From NCBI GenBank assembly GCA_003520205.1, contig DOVG01000048.1:1-8423 (forward strand): DNA of 8,423 nt, in the 5' to 3' direction. The stretch's first letter is position 1. Each line of letters begins with the position of its first letter. Below the pieces are notes generated by a model that did no database searches, was not told the DNA's origin, and was given only the letters and a program-made list of their open reading frames with translations. This DNA comes from Lachnospiraceae bacterium. GTDB lineage: Bacteria; Bacillota; Clostridia; Lachnospirales; Lachnospiraceae. The position numbers were made by a program, and so were the translations under genes. Below, one piece after another: positions 1-6,268 of this stretch.

Positions 1-968
1 CTGTCGATAAGTCTCATCTCATCACGAAGCCACTGAACGGATGCTCCAGCTATAAATACCGAACCTTCAAGTGCATACTGTACCTTTCCATCTATTCCCC
101 ACGCAAGTGTAGTAACAAGACCATTATTCGAAAAGACCGGAGAATCACCTGTATTCATAAGAAGAAAACAACCTGTTCCATATGTATTTTTAGCATTTCC
201 TTTCTCCCAGCACTGCTGTCCAAAAAGGGCTGCCTGCTGATCTCCGGCTATCCCGGCTATTGGAACTTCTCTTCCTAGTATATGTTTACTTGCCTTTCCA
301 TATATAAAGCTGCTGTCTTTTACCTCCGGAAGCATAGACTTCGGAATCCCCAGTTCTTTTAATATGTCTTCATCCCACTTTAATTCATTTATGTTGAACA
401 TCATAGTTCTTGATGCATTTGAATAGTCCGTAACATGAACTCTACCATGGGTAAGCTTCCATATAAGCCAGGTATCTACTGTACCGAAAAGTAACTCTCC
501 TTTTTCTGCCCTTTCCCGTACTCCCGGCACCTCTTCCAATATCCATCTAAGCTTTGTAGCTGAAAAATATGCATCTATAACAAGTCCTGTCTTGGATCTA
601 ATAACTTCACCCAGACCTTTTTCTTTAAGCTGGTCACAATATTCAGAGGTTCTTCTGCACTGCCATACTATGGCATTATAGACAGGTTCTCCTGTTTCTT
701 TATCCCATACTATTGTAGTCTCTCGTTGATTTGTAATTCCAATTCCTGCTACATCTTCTGCACTGATTCCGGCTTTGGCTATAGTTTCAACTGCAACACC
801 AAGCATAGTGGACCATATCTCATTTGCATCATGTTCTACCCATCCCGGCTTTGGATATATCTGGGTAAACTCTCTTTGTGCTACAGATACTATATGCCCT
901 GAATGATCAAAAAGTATTGCCCTGTTACTTGTTGTGCCTGCATCTAAAGCCATAATATACTTTGCCAT
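1..968 (-). CDS. glpK: Glycerol kinase, 5' part (3' end lies beyond the left edge)
   Basis: ATP-dependent phosphorylation of glycerol to sn-glycerol-3-phosphate in the cytoplasm. The ATG at 966-968 opens a frame that stays open for 322 codons to the window edge; family members are about 500 residues, so roughly the C-terminal third is missing from view. Seen: the FGGY-kinase phosphate loop (DAGTTSNRA, residues 9-17), the substrate motif NQRETT (80-85), WQCRRT (102-107), and GDQQAALFGQ (242-251) with D243 as the expected catalytic base. The segment before it (ASKHILGREVPIAG) matches Gram-positive GlpK: H229 sits where enterococcal and Bacillus enzymes carry the histidine phosphorylated by HPr, and the E. 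coli fructose-bisphosphate loop (GGKGG) is absent. It starts 6 bp after the stop of the EAL gene, so co-transcription is likely. The ribosome site is weak (GTAGAAG just upstream). Identity is very secure; PTS control is inferred from H229. Confidence 0.97.
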   Translation of the reverse strand, partial: MAKYIMALDAGTTSNRAILFDHSGHIVSVAQREFTQIYPKPGWVEHDANEIWSTMLGVAVETIAKAGISAEDVAGIGITNQRETTIVWDKETGEPVYNAIVWQCRRTSEYCDQLKEKGLGEVIRSKTGLVIDAYFSATKLRWILEEVPGVRERAEKGELLFGTVDTWLIWKLTHGRVHVTDYSNASRTMMFNINELKWDEDILKELGIPKSMLPEVKDSSFIYGKASKHILGREVPIAGIAGDQQAALFGQQCWEKGNAKNTYGTGCFLLMNTGDSPVFSNNGLVTTLAWGIDGKVQYALEGSVFIAGASVQWLRDEMRLID

Positions 969-974
969 AAGCTT

Positions 975-2903
975 CTACCCCACATTTTTATCAAAGAATT
1001 CTGTTAATTGTTCTATTGGAATCGGTCTTGAATACTTATATCCCTGCAGATAAATGGCTGACATGGCTATACAGCGTTTTTCATCCAGTTCATTTTCTAT
1101 TCCCTCATATAAGACTGAATAATCCATATCACTGAACATACTTGCCAGATTACCAACCATTTTTTTGGATTTTTCATTATCTCCACTTGCTAAAACAAGA
1201 GACCGATCAAACTTAATAATATCAAAAGGAAGTTCCATAATTCTCTCAAGATTAGAATAACCTGTTCCAAAATCATCCAGATAAAGCTTAATTCCATGAC
1301 TCTTTAACTCATTAATCTTAGCCTTCATAATGATAAAGTCATTCTCATTCTGAGATTCTGTTATTTCTATAGCTATCTTACCTTCTGGTATTCCACTGTC
1401 CTTAATTATCTTATTTATATCATTACAGAAATCATCATCTCTAAGTTCAATTACCGATATATTAACTGAAATCCTGTTAACATCATAGCCGGAAACAATC
1501 AGCTTTCTAATCTCATCACAAGTCTTCTTTAGTATTATCAGTGAAAGAACATGTATATACTGATTATCTTCTGCAAGCTGTATGAATTGATCAGGAAAAA
1601 CCATTCCTATCTGCGGAAGGTTAAGTCTCATAAGGGCTTCTGCTGTATCATATTTATGCTTCTCAATGTTATAAACCGGCTGACAATATACTGCAACCCT
1701 TGGATCATTCATATCCCTTCTTCTATATATATCTCCAAGTTCATCAAGTATATATTTTTCCCTATTAAATGTACTTACATCATCATAGGTAATAAAGTGA
1801 ACTTCATTTTCATTCATGGTGCTGTGAATATGCTTTATGAAACTGACATATTCATTTCTTCTGCTTATCTCCTCAAGAGAGTCACCCATAACTATCTTGA
1901 AATCATATCTATACTTTGCATATTCATTAAAGAAATCATTTAGTATGATATTTGTTTTATTCTCAAAATCCGGATTCTTTTTCTTATCAGCTATAAGAAT
2001 TACATGCCCATTTGATATCTGAAAAAGAATACCAGCTCTAAAATAGTTTCCTGCAAATTTTCTTATAGTCTTATTAATTACTTCAGGAAATTTCTTTCCT
2101 TCATCATCAAACTGTCTCATATATAGACTCATTATTACAAACTCTCGACCATGGCTATAATTATCCTTGATGTGATCTTCCATAGCACTTGCATTAACTG
2201 CACCTATCTTAATATCATATGGATTAGAATGCAGAAGATACATCATAGCGATAGCCGGAAACATAAATGTTGCTGTAGTAAATGAGGACTGCCCATTAAT
2301 GCCCTGAAGAGCTATAATCGAAAATGATATAGCCATAGTTCCGTAAAAACCTGTTACAACCAAACCATATAATCTATCCCTATATCTAATCAAAATAAAT
2401 AAAACGATACTACAAAAGTATATATAACCCAGTATGAATATATTGAAGCCCTCAATGACTGCTCCTCTGGTAGCGCCATATTCACCTATTCTAAATCCAT
2501 AACCAAATCTGGTTCCCAGATATTCCACAATGACTAAAATCACAAATCCAACAGAAGCTAAACCAACAAAGTACTTTTTCTTATTTTTTTCAAGCTGCAT
2601 CATTTCTGTTACATAAACTACATACAGAAGCAAATCAGCGTACAAAGAAAAATGATATATAAATCTGAGAATATATATGATATGGACATTTATATTTACA
2701 AAAGACAGGAATTTTACATGATAAAAAATATTACTATAAGATGCCACAAAAATAAAGAAGAGCATAACTACAAAAATCTTGAAGTTTCTGGTCTTTTTTA
2801 CATACGACGTAAAGATAAGAACCAGGATTACCAGTACTATCGCTATTACTATCAAATCTCCAACCGGAGTATAGTTATCATAAAAAACCATGTTATGACT
2901 CAT
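975..2903 (-). CDS. Membrane c-di-GMP phosphodiesterase: 7TM, degenerate GGDEF, EAL
   Basis: Predicted 642-residue inner-membrane enzyme that hydrolyses c-di-GMP to pGpG. About seven hydrophobic segments fill the N-terminus (near residues 14-34, 41-63, 71-99, 111-130, 150-173, 179-201, 207-225), suggesting a 7TM sensor without a large extracellular domain. Residues about 245-375 look like a GGDEF fold with the signature destroyed: FQISNGHVILIAD (294-306) sits where YRLGGDEFVILL would be, so cyclase activity is not expected. The EAL domain (about 400-640) keeps all residues expected for catalysis: E422 in AEALMRL, N481 in SVNIS, E513 in EITES, D543-D544 in DDFGTGYSNL, K564 in IKFDRS, E600 and E603 in YEGIEN, Q620 in LQGY. 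The ATG start is supported by GAGG 8 nt upstream. It is first in a likely operon with glpK. The ligand of the 7TM part is unknown. Confidence 0.93.
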   Translation of the reverse strand: MSHNMVFYDNYTPVGDLIVIAIVLVILVLIFTSYVKKTRNFKIFVVMLFFIFVASYSNIFYHVKFLSFVNINVHIIYILRFIYHFSLYADLLLYVVYVTEMMQLEKNKKKYFVGLASVGFVILVIVEYLGTRFGYGFRIGEYGATRGAVIEGFNIFILGYIYFCSIVLFILIRYRDRLYGLVVTGFYGTMAISFSIIALQGINGQSSFTTATFMFPAIAMMYLLHSNPYDIKIGAVNASAMEDHIKDNYSHGREFVIMSLYMRQFDDEGKKFPEVINKTIRKFAGNYFRAGILFQISNGHVILIADKKKNPDFENKTNIILNDFFNEYAKYRYDFKIVMGDSLEEISRRNEYVSFIKHIHSTMNENEVHFITYDDVSTFNREKYILDELGDIYRRRDMNDPRVAVYCQPVYNIEKHKYDTAEALMRLNLPQIGMVFPDQFIQLAEDNQYIHVLSLIILKKTCDEIRKLIVSGYDVNRISVNISVIELRDDDFCNDINKIIKDSGIPEGKIAIEITESQNENDFIIMKAKINELKSHGIKLYLDDFGTGYSNLERIMELPFDIIKFDRSLVLASGDNEKSKKMVGNLASMFSDMDYSVLYEGIENELDEKRCIAMSAIYLQGYKYSRPIPIEQLTEFFDKNVG

Positions 2904-2945
2904 ATGGAAAACCTCGTAGTTAAAGATTTTTCATAAAAAATAAAC

Positions 2946-2951
2946 ATTATA
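2946..2951 (-). promoter_or_regulatory. Candidate -10 element for the EAL-glpK unit
   Basis: A perfect TATAAT on the minus strand lies 42 bp upstream of the EAL gene start and immediately downstream of the terminator hairpin of the preceding gene. The -35 region (T-rich, within the hairpin loop) is poor, so this is a weak or activator-dependent promoter candidate, or a chance match in AT-rich DNA. Confidence 0.35.
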
Positions 2952-2952
2952 A

Positions 2953-2986
2953 AAGGGTAAATGAACAAAAAACTTCACTTACCCTT
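2953..2986 (-). terminator. Rho-independent terminator after the pseudo-AAA gene
   Basis: An inverted repeat pairs AAGGGTAA (2953-2960) with TTACCCTT (2979-2986) and TGAA (2962-2965) with TTCA (2974-2977), with one A/C mismatch between them and an 8-nt loop. On the minus strand the stem is followed by TTTTATAATG and then a second T-rich stretch, giving an imperfect U-tract. It lies 38 bp after the stop of the 3024-4172 gene, so the EAL-glpK genes downstream probably form a separate transcription unit. Confidence 0.65.
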
Positions 2987-3023
2987 AATTATACTATATA
3001 AACAACACTTATGAAAGATTTAT

Positions 3024-4172
3024 TTATACATCTGAAGGCTTAAGTTCCTTCTCTTCTTTGCCTGACGCTGCTTCTCTCTTATCGCATTTCTCAATGGCAT
3101 CATCGATAAACTTAATAAATCTATCAATGTTACCTTCTTCCATACTCTTAAGAGAATTCTTCATCTTATCATATACTGACTTATCAGCCTTATAGCCTTT
3201 CTCTTTTACATAGCCTCTTGCAAGATGCATCATTCCTCTTTCTTTAATCTTATGAATATCGATAAGATAGATGAATGAATCAACTATGTCTGAGTTTTCT
3301 TCAAAGAAATTAGCTAATGAATCAATCTCACCTGTAAGAATAACAACATAATCATTATTCTCTGGAGCGGAATCCTTTATAACCTCTACAAGCTTATTAA
3401 ATGATACCAGACCAGCATTCTCAATGATAAGGCATCCACCCTTAAGCTTAGTGAGTGAATCAAGACTCATCTTGTTAAGCTGTTTAGCTTTTGTTTTTGC
3501 TATCTTATCTGACTTAACAAGTCCCAGATCATAGAAGCTTCTTGCGAAATCCTCTCCAACCTTAACAGTACCAAATCCATTTCTACCAAGGATTACTATA
3601 TTCTTAGGCATATCACTATGCTTGATTATAGAATTAATAGCAACTGTTATATCATCCGAAGTAGTCGGAATTCTCATATATTTCTTTAAGTAGCTGGCTT
3701 CTTTAGGAAGTGCACCAAGAGGTATCTCCTCTCCTGTTACAGGATCGACTACCATCTTCACATTTCCTGACTTCTCTGCAGCGGCTTCAGCTGCTTCCTT
3801 CTTCTTATCTTCAGCCTCTCTCTTAGCAGCACGTTCTGCTCTCTTCTTTACTTCAGCATCGTACTTCTTCTGTTCGTCTCTTTCTCCCTGGCTTACCTTC
3901 TCTTCCTGAATTCCTTCTTCTTCAGCAATATTAGCCAGAACCTGTTCAATTTTATTCGACTCTTCCTTAGGAGGAGCTTCCTCAGTCGGACTCTCAGCTG
4001 CAGGTTCCTGTTTTGCTTCTTCTGTAGATGAAGTATCTTCTGATGTTTCCTCTGCAGCTTCTGCACTTTCAGCGCCTTCAGCAAGCTCTCCTGACTCTGC
4101 TTCCTTCTTTCCAAATATACTCTTTAAAAGCTTTTTTATAGCATCATATGCTGTTGCAAATGGCTTTCTCAT
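3024..4172 (-). CDS. Acidic N-terminal region plus degenerate CbxX/CfxQ-type AAA domain; function unknown
   Basis: A 382-residue soluble protein I cannot name. Residues about 25-90 are low-complexity, rich in Glu, Ala, Ser and Thr; 90-135 are highly charged (Glu/Lys/Arg/Ala), likely helical or coiled coil; DPVTGEEIPLG (143-153) leads into the C-terminal domain. From about 190 to 330 the order of elements follows a CbxX/CfxQ (SpoVK/CbbX-like) AAA module: a P-loop-like GRNGFGTV (196-203) then an FYDLGLV helix end, a Walker-B-like CLIIENA (247-253), and VVILTGEIDSLANFFEENSDIVDSF (two blocks, 276-300), which resembles the family's AGY...F...NPGLxSRF region. The P-loop Lys, the Walker B Asp-Glu pair and the SR arginine are all replaced, so ATPase activity is not expected. 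The ATG at 4172 is chosen because GGAGG lies 8 nt upstream; a TTG at 4187 overlaps that site and is unlikely. There is no signal peptide or TM segment. It has its own promoter and terminator, so it looks monocistronic. The AAA relationship is my reading of motif order, about 70% sure. Confidence 0.85.
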   Translation of the reverse strand: MRKPFATAYDAIKKLLKSIFGKKEAESGELAEGAESAEAAEETSEDTSSTEEAKQEPAAESPTEEAPPKEESNKIEQVLANIAEEEGIQEEKVSQGERDEQKKYDAEVKKRAERAAKREAEDKKKEAAEAAAEKSGNVKMVVDPVTGEEIPLGALPKEASYLKKYMRIPTTSDDITVAINSIIKHSDMPKNIVILGRNGFGTVKVGEDFARSFYDLGLVKSDKIAKTKAKQLNKMSLDSLTKLKGGCLIIENAGLVSFNKLVEVIKDSAPENNDYVVILTGEIDSLANFFEENSDIVDSFIYLIDIHKIKERGMMHLARGYVKEKGYKADKSVYDKMKNSLKSMEEGNIDRFIKFIDDAIEKCDKREAASGKEEKELKPSDV

Positions 4173-4180
4173 ATCCCCAA

Positions 4181-4185
4181 CCTCC
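4181..4185 (-). promoter_or_regulatory. Ribosome binding site that fixes the start of the pseudo-AAA gene
   Basis: GGAGG on the minus strand lies 8 nt before the ATG at 4170-4172. Because it overlaps the in-frame upstream TTG (4185-4187), it favours the ATG and a 382-residue product over the five-residue longer version. Confidence 0.85.
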
Positions 4186-4240
4186 AAGTAAGTTATCCAG
4201 TAAATTTGATTTCAAAAACTAGTCACAAAACACCTCTTCT

Positions 4241-4270
4241 ATAGTATCACATTTTCTATATATTTATCAA
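4241..4270 (-). promoter_or_regulatory. Sigma-A promoter of the pseudo-AAA gene, extended -10
   Basis: Minus strand: -35 TTGATA (4265-4270), 18-bp spacer, and -10 TACTAT (4241-4246) preceded by TGA, forming an extended -10. Transcription would start near 4234, leaving a leader of about 60 nt before the ATG at 4172. This is one of the best promoter matches in the window. Confidence 0.7.
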
Positions 4271-4281
4271 GACTAGCTTGC

Positions 4282-4299
4282 AAAAAATACGTATTTTTT
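4282..4299. repeat. 18-bp perfect palindrome between divergent promoters
   Basis: AAAAAATAC followed directly by its reverse complement GTATTTTTT. With no loop it cannot form a useful RNA hairpin but has the symmetry of a dimeric repressor site. It sits just upstream of both -35 boxes, 12 bp from the minus promoter and 11 bp from the plus one. It does not resemble the Bacillus PurR box (CCGAAC/GTTCGG). A-tract/T-tract DNA could also arise as a simple curved upstream element. Confidence 0.4.
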
Positions 4300-4310
4300 T
4301 GGTCTTTTTC

Positions 4311-4339
4311 TTGATTTTTATAATCAAAAGGACTATGCT
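4311..4339 (+). promoter_or_regulatory. Candidate sigma-A promoter of purC
   Basis: -35 TTGATT (4311-4316), 17-bp spacer and -10 TATGCT (4334-4339), giving a start near 4346 and a leader of about 34 nt. A perfect TATAAT at 4319-4324 is an alternative -10 but lacks a good -35. The leader from either start is too short for a purine or other known purine-linked riboswitch. Confidence 0.55.
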
Positions 4340-4366
4340 AATAATCTATTAATAAAAATGAAAGAC

Positions 4367-4371
4367 AGAGG
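4367..4371 (+). promoter_or_regulatory. Ribosome binding site that fixes the purC start
   Basis: AGAGG lies 8 nt before the ATG at 4380. An in-frame GTG at 4371 overlaps this site and would add only three residues before the conserved KPVKEGKVR start, so the ATG is preferred. Confidence 0.85.
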
Positions 4372-4379
4372 TGCGAATT

Positions 4380-5252
4380 ATGAAACCTGTTAAAGAAGGA
4401 AAAGTACGCGAGATTTATGATAATGGCGACAGTCTTATCATGGTTGCAACCGACAGAATAAGCTGCTACGATGTTATCCTCAAAAACAAAATCGAGAAAA
4501 AAGGAACTGTTCTTACACAGATGTCAAAGTTCTGGTTTGATTATACACAGGACATACTTCCAAATCATATGTTATCAGTTGATGTAAAAGATATGCCTGA
4601 ATACTTCCAGAATTCAGAATTTGAAGGAAAAAGTATAATGTGCAAAAAGCTCACCATGCTCCCTATCGAATGTATCGTTCGTGGTTATATCACCGGAAGC
4701 GGCTGGGCAAGCTACAAAGAGAATGGTACAGTATGTGGTATAACTCTTCCTGAAGGTCTTAAGGAAAGTGACAAGCTTCCTGAAGCAATATATACTCCTT
4801 CTACCAAGGCTGAAATAGGTGATCATGATGAGAATATCTCATTCGAGACATCAGTTGAGGTTCTTGAGAAACAGTTCCCGGGTAAGGGAAAAGAATATGC
4901 AGAAAAACTTCGTGACTATACTCTCGCACTTTATAATAAATGTGCTGATTATGCACTTACTAAAGGAATCATTATAGCTGATACTAAGTTTGAATTTGGA
5001 CTTGATGAAAATGGAAATATCGTTCTTGGTGATGAAATGCTCACACCTGATTCATCAAGATTCTGGCCTGCAGACGGCTATGAACCAGGTCACGGTCAGC
5101 CATCATTTGATAAGCAGTTTGCAAGAGACTGGCTTAAATCAGATGAAAATAAGAATGAACCAGAGAACTGGGAACTTCCTAAAGAAATAGTTGATAAGAC
5201 AATTGATAAATATTTATCAGCATTTAAAATGCTTACCGGAAAGGATCTGTAA
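4380..5252 (+). CDS. purC: Phosphoribosylaminoimidazole-succinocarboxamide synthase (SAICAR synthetase)
   Basis: Joins CAIR and aspartate using ATP to form SAICAR in de novo purine synthesis, in the cytoplasm. The 290-residue product is the longer PurC form (about 290 residues against about 240 for E. coli). Seen: the nucleotide-binding GKVRE strand at 7-11, ATDRIS (23-28), VRGYITGSGW (100-109), TPSTKAEIGDHDENIS (139-154), ADTKFEFG (200-207) and DEMLTPDSSRFW (218-229), the aspartate/CAIR-binding hallmark. No residue expected to be essential appears lost. It has its own upstream promoter, diverges from the pseudo-AAA gene, and ends at a strong terminator, so it is probably monocistronic. It is convergent with purE, which supplies its CAIR substrate. 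Confidence 0.97.
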   Translation: MKPVKEGKVREIYDNGDSLIMVATDRISCYDVILKNKIEKKGTVLTQMSKFWFDYTQDILPNHMLSVDVKDMPEYFQNSEFEGKSIMCKKLTMLPIECIVRGYITGSGWASYKENGTVCGITLPEGLKESDKLPEAIYTPSTKAEIGDHDENISFETSVEVLEKQFPGKGKEYAEKLRDYTLALYNKCADYALTKGIIIADTKFEFGLDENGNIVLGDEMLTPDSSRFWPADGYEPGHGQPSFDKQFARDWLKSDENKNEPENWELPKEIVDKTIDKYLSAFKMLTGKDL

Positions 5253-5273
5253 AGATTACTTATTCCAATGATT

Positions 5274-5299
5274 AAGGGCTTCCTTCGGGAAGCCCTTTT
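5274..5299. terminator. Bidirectional terminator between convergent purC and purE
   Basis: A perfect 10-bp stem, AAGGGCTTCC (5274-5283) with GGAAGCCCTT (5288-5297), closed by a very stable UUCG tetraloop on the plus strand and followed by T residues to 5299. It lies 21 bp after the purC stop. On the minus strand the same stem is followed by TTAAT after the purE stop, so it can serve both genes, with the plus direction the stronger. Confidence 0.88.
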
Positions 5300-5307
5300 C
5301 GTATGAA

Positions 5308-5796
5308 TTATTCGTATTTGCTGCTAACCTCCTGATTAGCCTTTATAGCTGATTCCTGCATCTTCTGTCTTTCTTCCTGAAGCATTTCTCTTACTTCAGG
5401 ATGCTTTACAGCCATTATCTCCAGTGCAAGCCATGCTGCATTCTTACTGCCATTAATAGCTACTGTTGCAACAGGGATTCCCGGTGGCATCTGAACTATT
5501 GAATAAAGCGCATCCTGTCCATCAAGAACTGAACCAGAAAGAGGAACACCTATTACCGGAATTACAGTCTGAGCTGCTACAACTCCAGGAAGCGCAGCTG
5601 CCATACCGGCTGCAGTGATAATAACTTCAGTGCCGTCATTATTTATCTCATCTATAAATTCGCTAAGTTGTTTTGATGCCCTATGTGCTGAAAGGCATCT
5701 CACCTTAAGCTCTACTCCCTTACTCTTTAATATCTCGATACCCGGTTCTACCTTAACAAGATCACTGGTAGAGCCCATTATTATTGCTGCTTTCAT
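5308..5796 (-). CDS. purE: N5-carboxyaminoimidazole ribonucleotide mutase, PurE class I type
   Basis: Rearranges N5-CAIR to CAIR in de novo purine synthesis; the product feeds PurC. The 162-residue size is normal for a stand-alone PurE. Seen: the phosphate-binding MGSTSDL (7-13), the SAHRAS block (36-41) with the catalytic-site histidine, the glycine/alanine-rich AAGMAAALPGVVAAQT (61-76), PVIGVPLSG (79-87), and SIVQMPPGIPVATVAI (98-113). The class I motif usually reads GxAAHLPG; here the His is Ala. SAHR and the SIVQMP block still favour class I (mutase, working with PurK) over class II AIR carboxylase. No purK is in the window. The start is supported by GGGAG 6 nt before the ATG. It has its own promoter and is convergent with purC. 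Confidence 0.95.
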   Translation of the reverse strand: MKAAIIMGSTSDLVKVEPGIEILKSKGVELKVRCLSAHRASKQLSEFIDEINNDGTEVIITAAGMAAALPGVVAAQTVIPVIGVPLSGSVLDGQDALYSIVQMPPGIPVATVAINGSKNAAWLALEIMAVKHPEVREMLQEERQKMQESAIKANQEVSSKYE

Positions 5797-5857
5797 CTCA
5801 TACTCCCTTCAAAAGATCTATGATAACGTCCAATATATTAATTTTATAGGCGTCACA

Positions 5858-5886
5858 TTGATTATAACACCACACATCGATATATG
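5858..5886 (+). promoter_or_regulatory. Possible plus-strand promoter overlapping the purE promoter
   Basis: TTGATT (5858-5863), 17-bp spacer and TATATG (5881-5886). Its -35 shares bases with the purE -10, so the two would compete. Transcription would begin near 5893, only a few bases before the first in-frame GTG at 5897, so a downstream start would be needed to use it. It may be a chance match. Confidence 0.3.
5861..5869 (-). promoter_or_regulatory. Extended -10 promoter of purE
   Basis: TGT-TATAAT on the minus strand, an extended -10 with a perfect hexamer, 65 bp upstream of the purE ATG. The -35 position (TATCAT, 17 bp further) is poor, as is common for extended -10 promoters. The expected leader is about 58 nt, too short for a purine riboswitch. 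Confidence 0.6.
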
Positions 5887-5896
5887 ATAGGAAAAT

Positions 5897-6268
5897 GTGA
5901 ATTATTTTTTTTGCATTTGTGAAGCAGATGTGAAAGATGTATGGACCATTCACGATGGTTATAACTCTGATATAAAAGCAGTAATGGATAAGAGTTGTCC
6001 GCCACCTGAAGTCAGATATAAAAAAGAAATCAACCCTGCAACTTCCGGCTCAACTATAGTTAACTATATTACCTCATGGAACAAATTTACTCCGGCAGGT
6101 TGGGCTGTAGCACTTGTTAAAAATAAGCCTTGTGTTCTCATCACAGACGGTACTACCGATTCTGCTACTCCACCAAAGGGAATCTCATTAAATCCTATCA
6201 TCTGCGTAGACTACAAATATGGATATAAATTAACGCACCCTGATATTCAGGGTGCGTGTTGCATTTAG
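5897..6268 (+). CDS. Unrecognised 123-residue ORF, possible gene remnant
   Basis: I do not recognise this product. The frame opens after a stop at 5888 with GTG at 5897 (AGGA 4 nt upstream); in-frame alternatives are GTG 5930 and ATG 5984. It is convincing as coding sequence because it stays open through otherwise unclaimed DNA whose minus-strand frames are broken, and its composition is protein-like: DVWTIHDGYNSDIKAV (11-26), a KEINPATSGST stretch (43-53), ITSWNKFTPAGWAVALVKNKPCVLITDG (in two parts, 58-85), and NPIICVDYKYGYK (99-111). The alternation of hydrophobic strands and Gly/Thr/Asp turns suggests a small beta-rich or papain-like fold fragment, but no catalytic set is visible. There is no signal peptide or TM segment. 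The last 13 codons run into the 3' end of the metal ATPase gene and read through its terminator hairpin, so the natural C-terminus may be lost. It could be a true small gene or the remaining part of a larger one. Confidence 0.45.
   Translation: MNYFFCICEADVKDVWTIHDGYNSDIKAVMDKSCPPPEVRYKKEINPATSGSTIVNYITSWNKFTPAGWAVALVKNKPCVLITDGTTDSATPPKGISLNPIICVDYKYGYKLTHPDIQGACCI

Noticed and set aside
1551..1943. Plus-strand ORF of 130 residues opposite the EAL gene
   Set aside because: It is antisense to well-conserved EAL-protein codons, rich in Ile/Tyr/Lys as expected for shadow frames in AT-rich DNA, and has no ribosome site or family resemblance. The same holds for the plus frames at 1837-2022 and 2652-2936.
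3890..4100. Tandem repeats in the Glu/Ala-rich region of the pseudo-AAA gene
   Set aside because: Composition is biased but there is no regular repeat unit at the DNA or protein level.
3893..4114. Minus-strand 73-residue Lys/Arg/Gln/Leu-rich ORF
   Set aside because: It is a shifted-frame reading of the acidic repeat-like region of the pseudo-AAA gene on the same strand; its odd composition follows from the GAA/GCA-rich codons.
4173..4379. Possible riboswitch upstream of purC
   Set aside because: The leader after the likely promoter is only about 34 nt, with no purine-aptamer stems or terminator/antiterminator pair. The purE leader is similarly short.
4614..4826. Minus-strand ORF inside purC
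   Set aside because: It lies opposite the conserved VRGYITGSGW and STKAEIGDHDEN codons of purC and has no supporting start signal.
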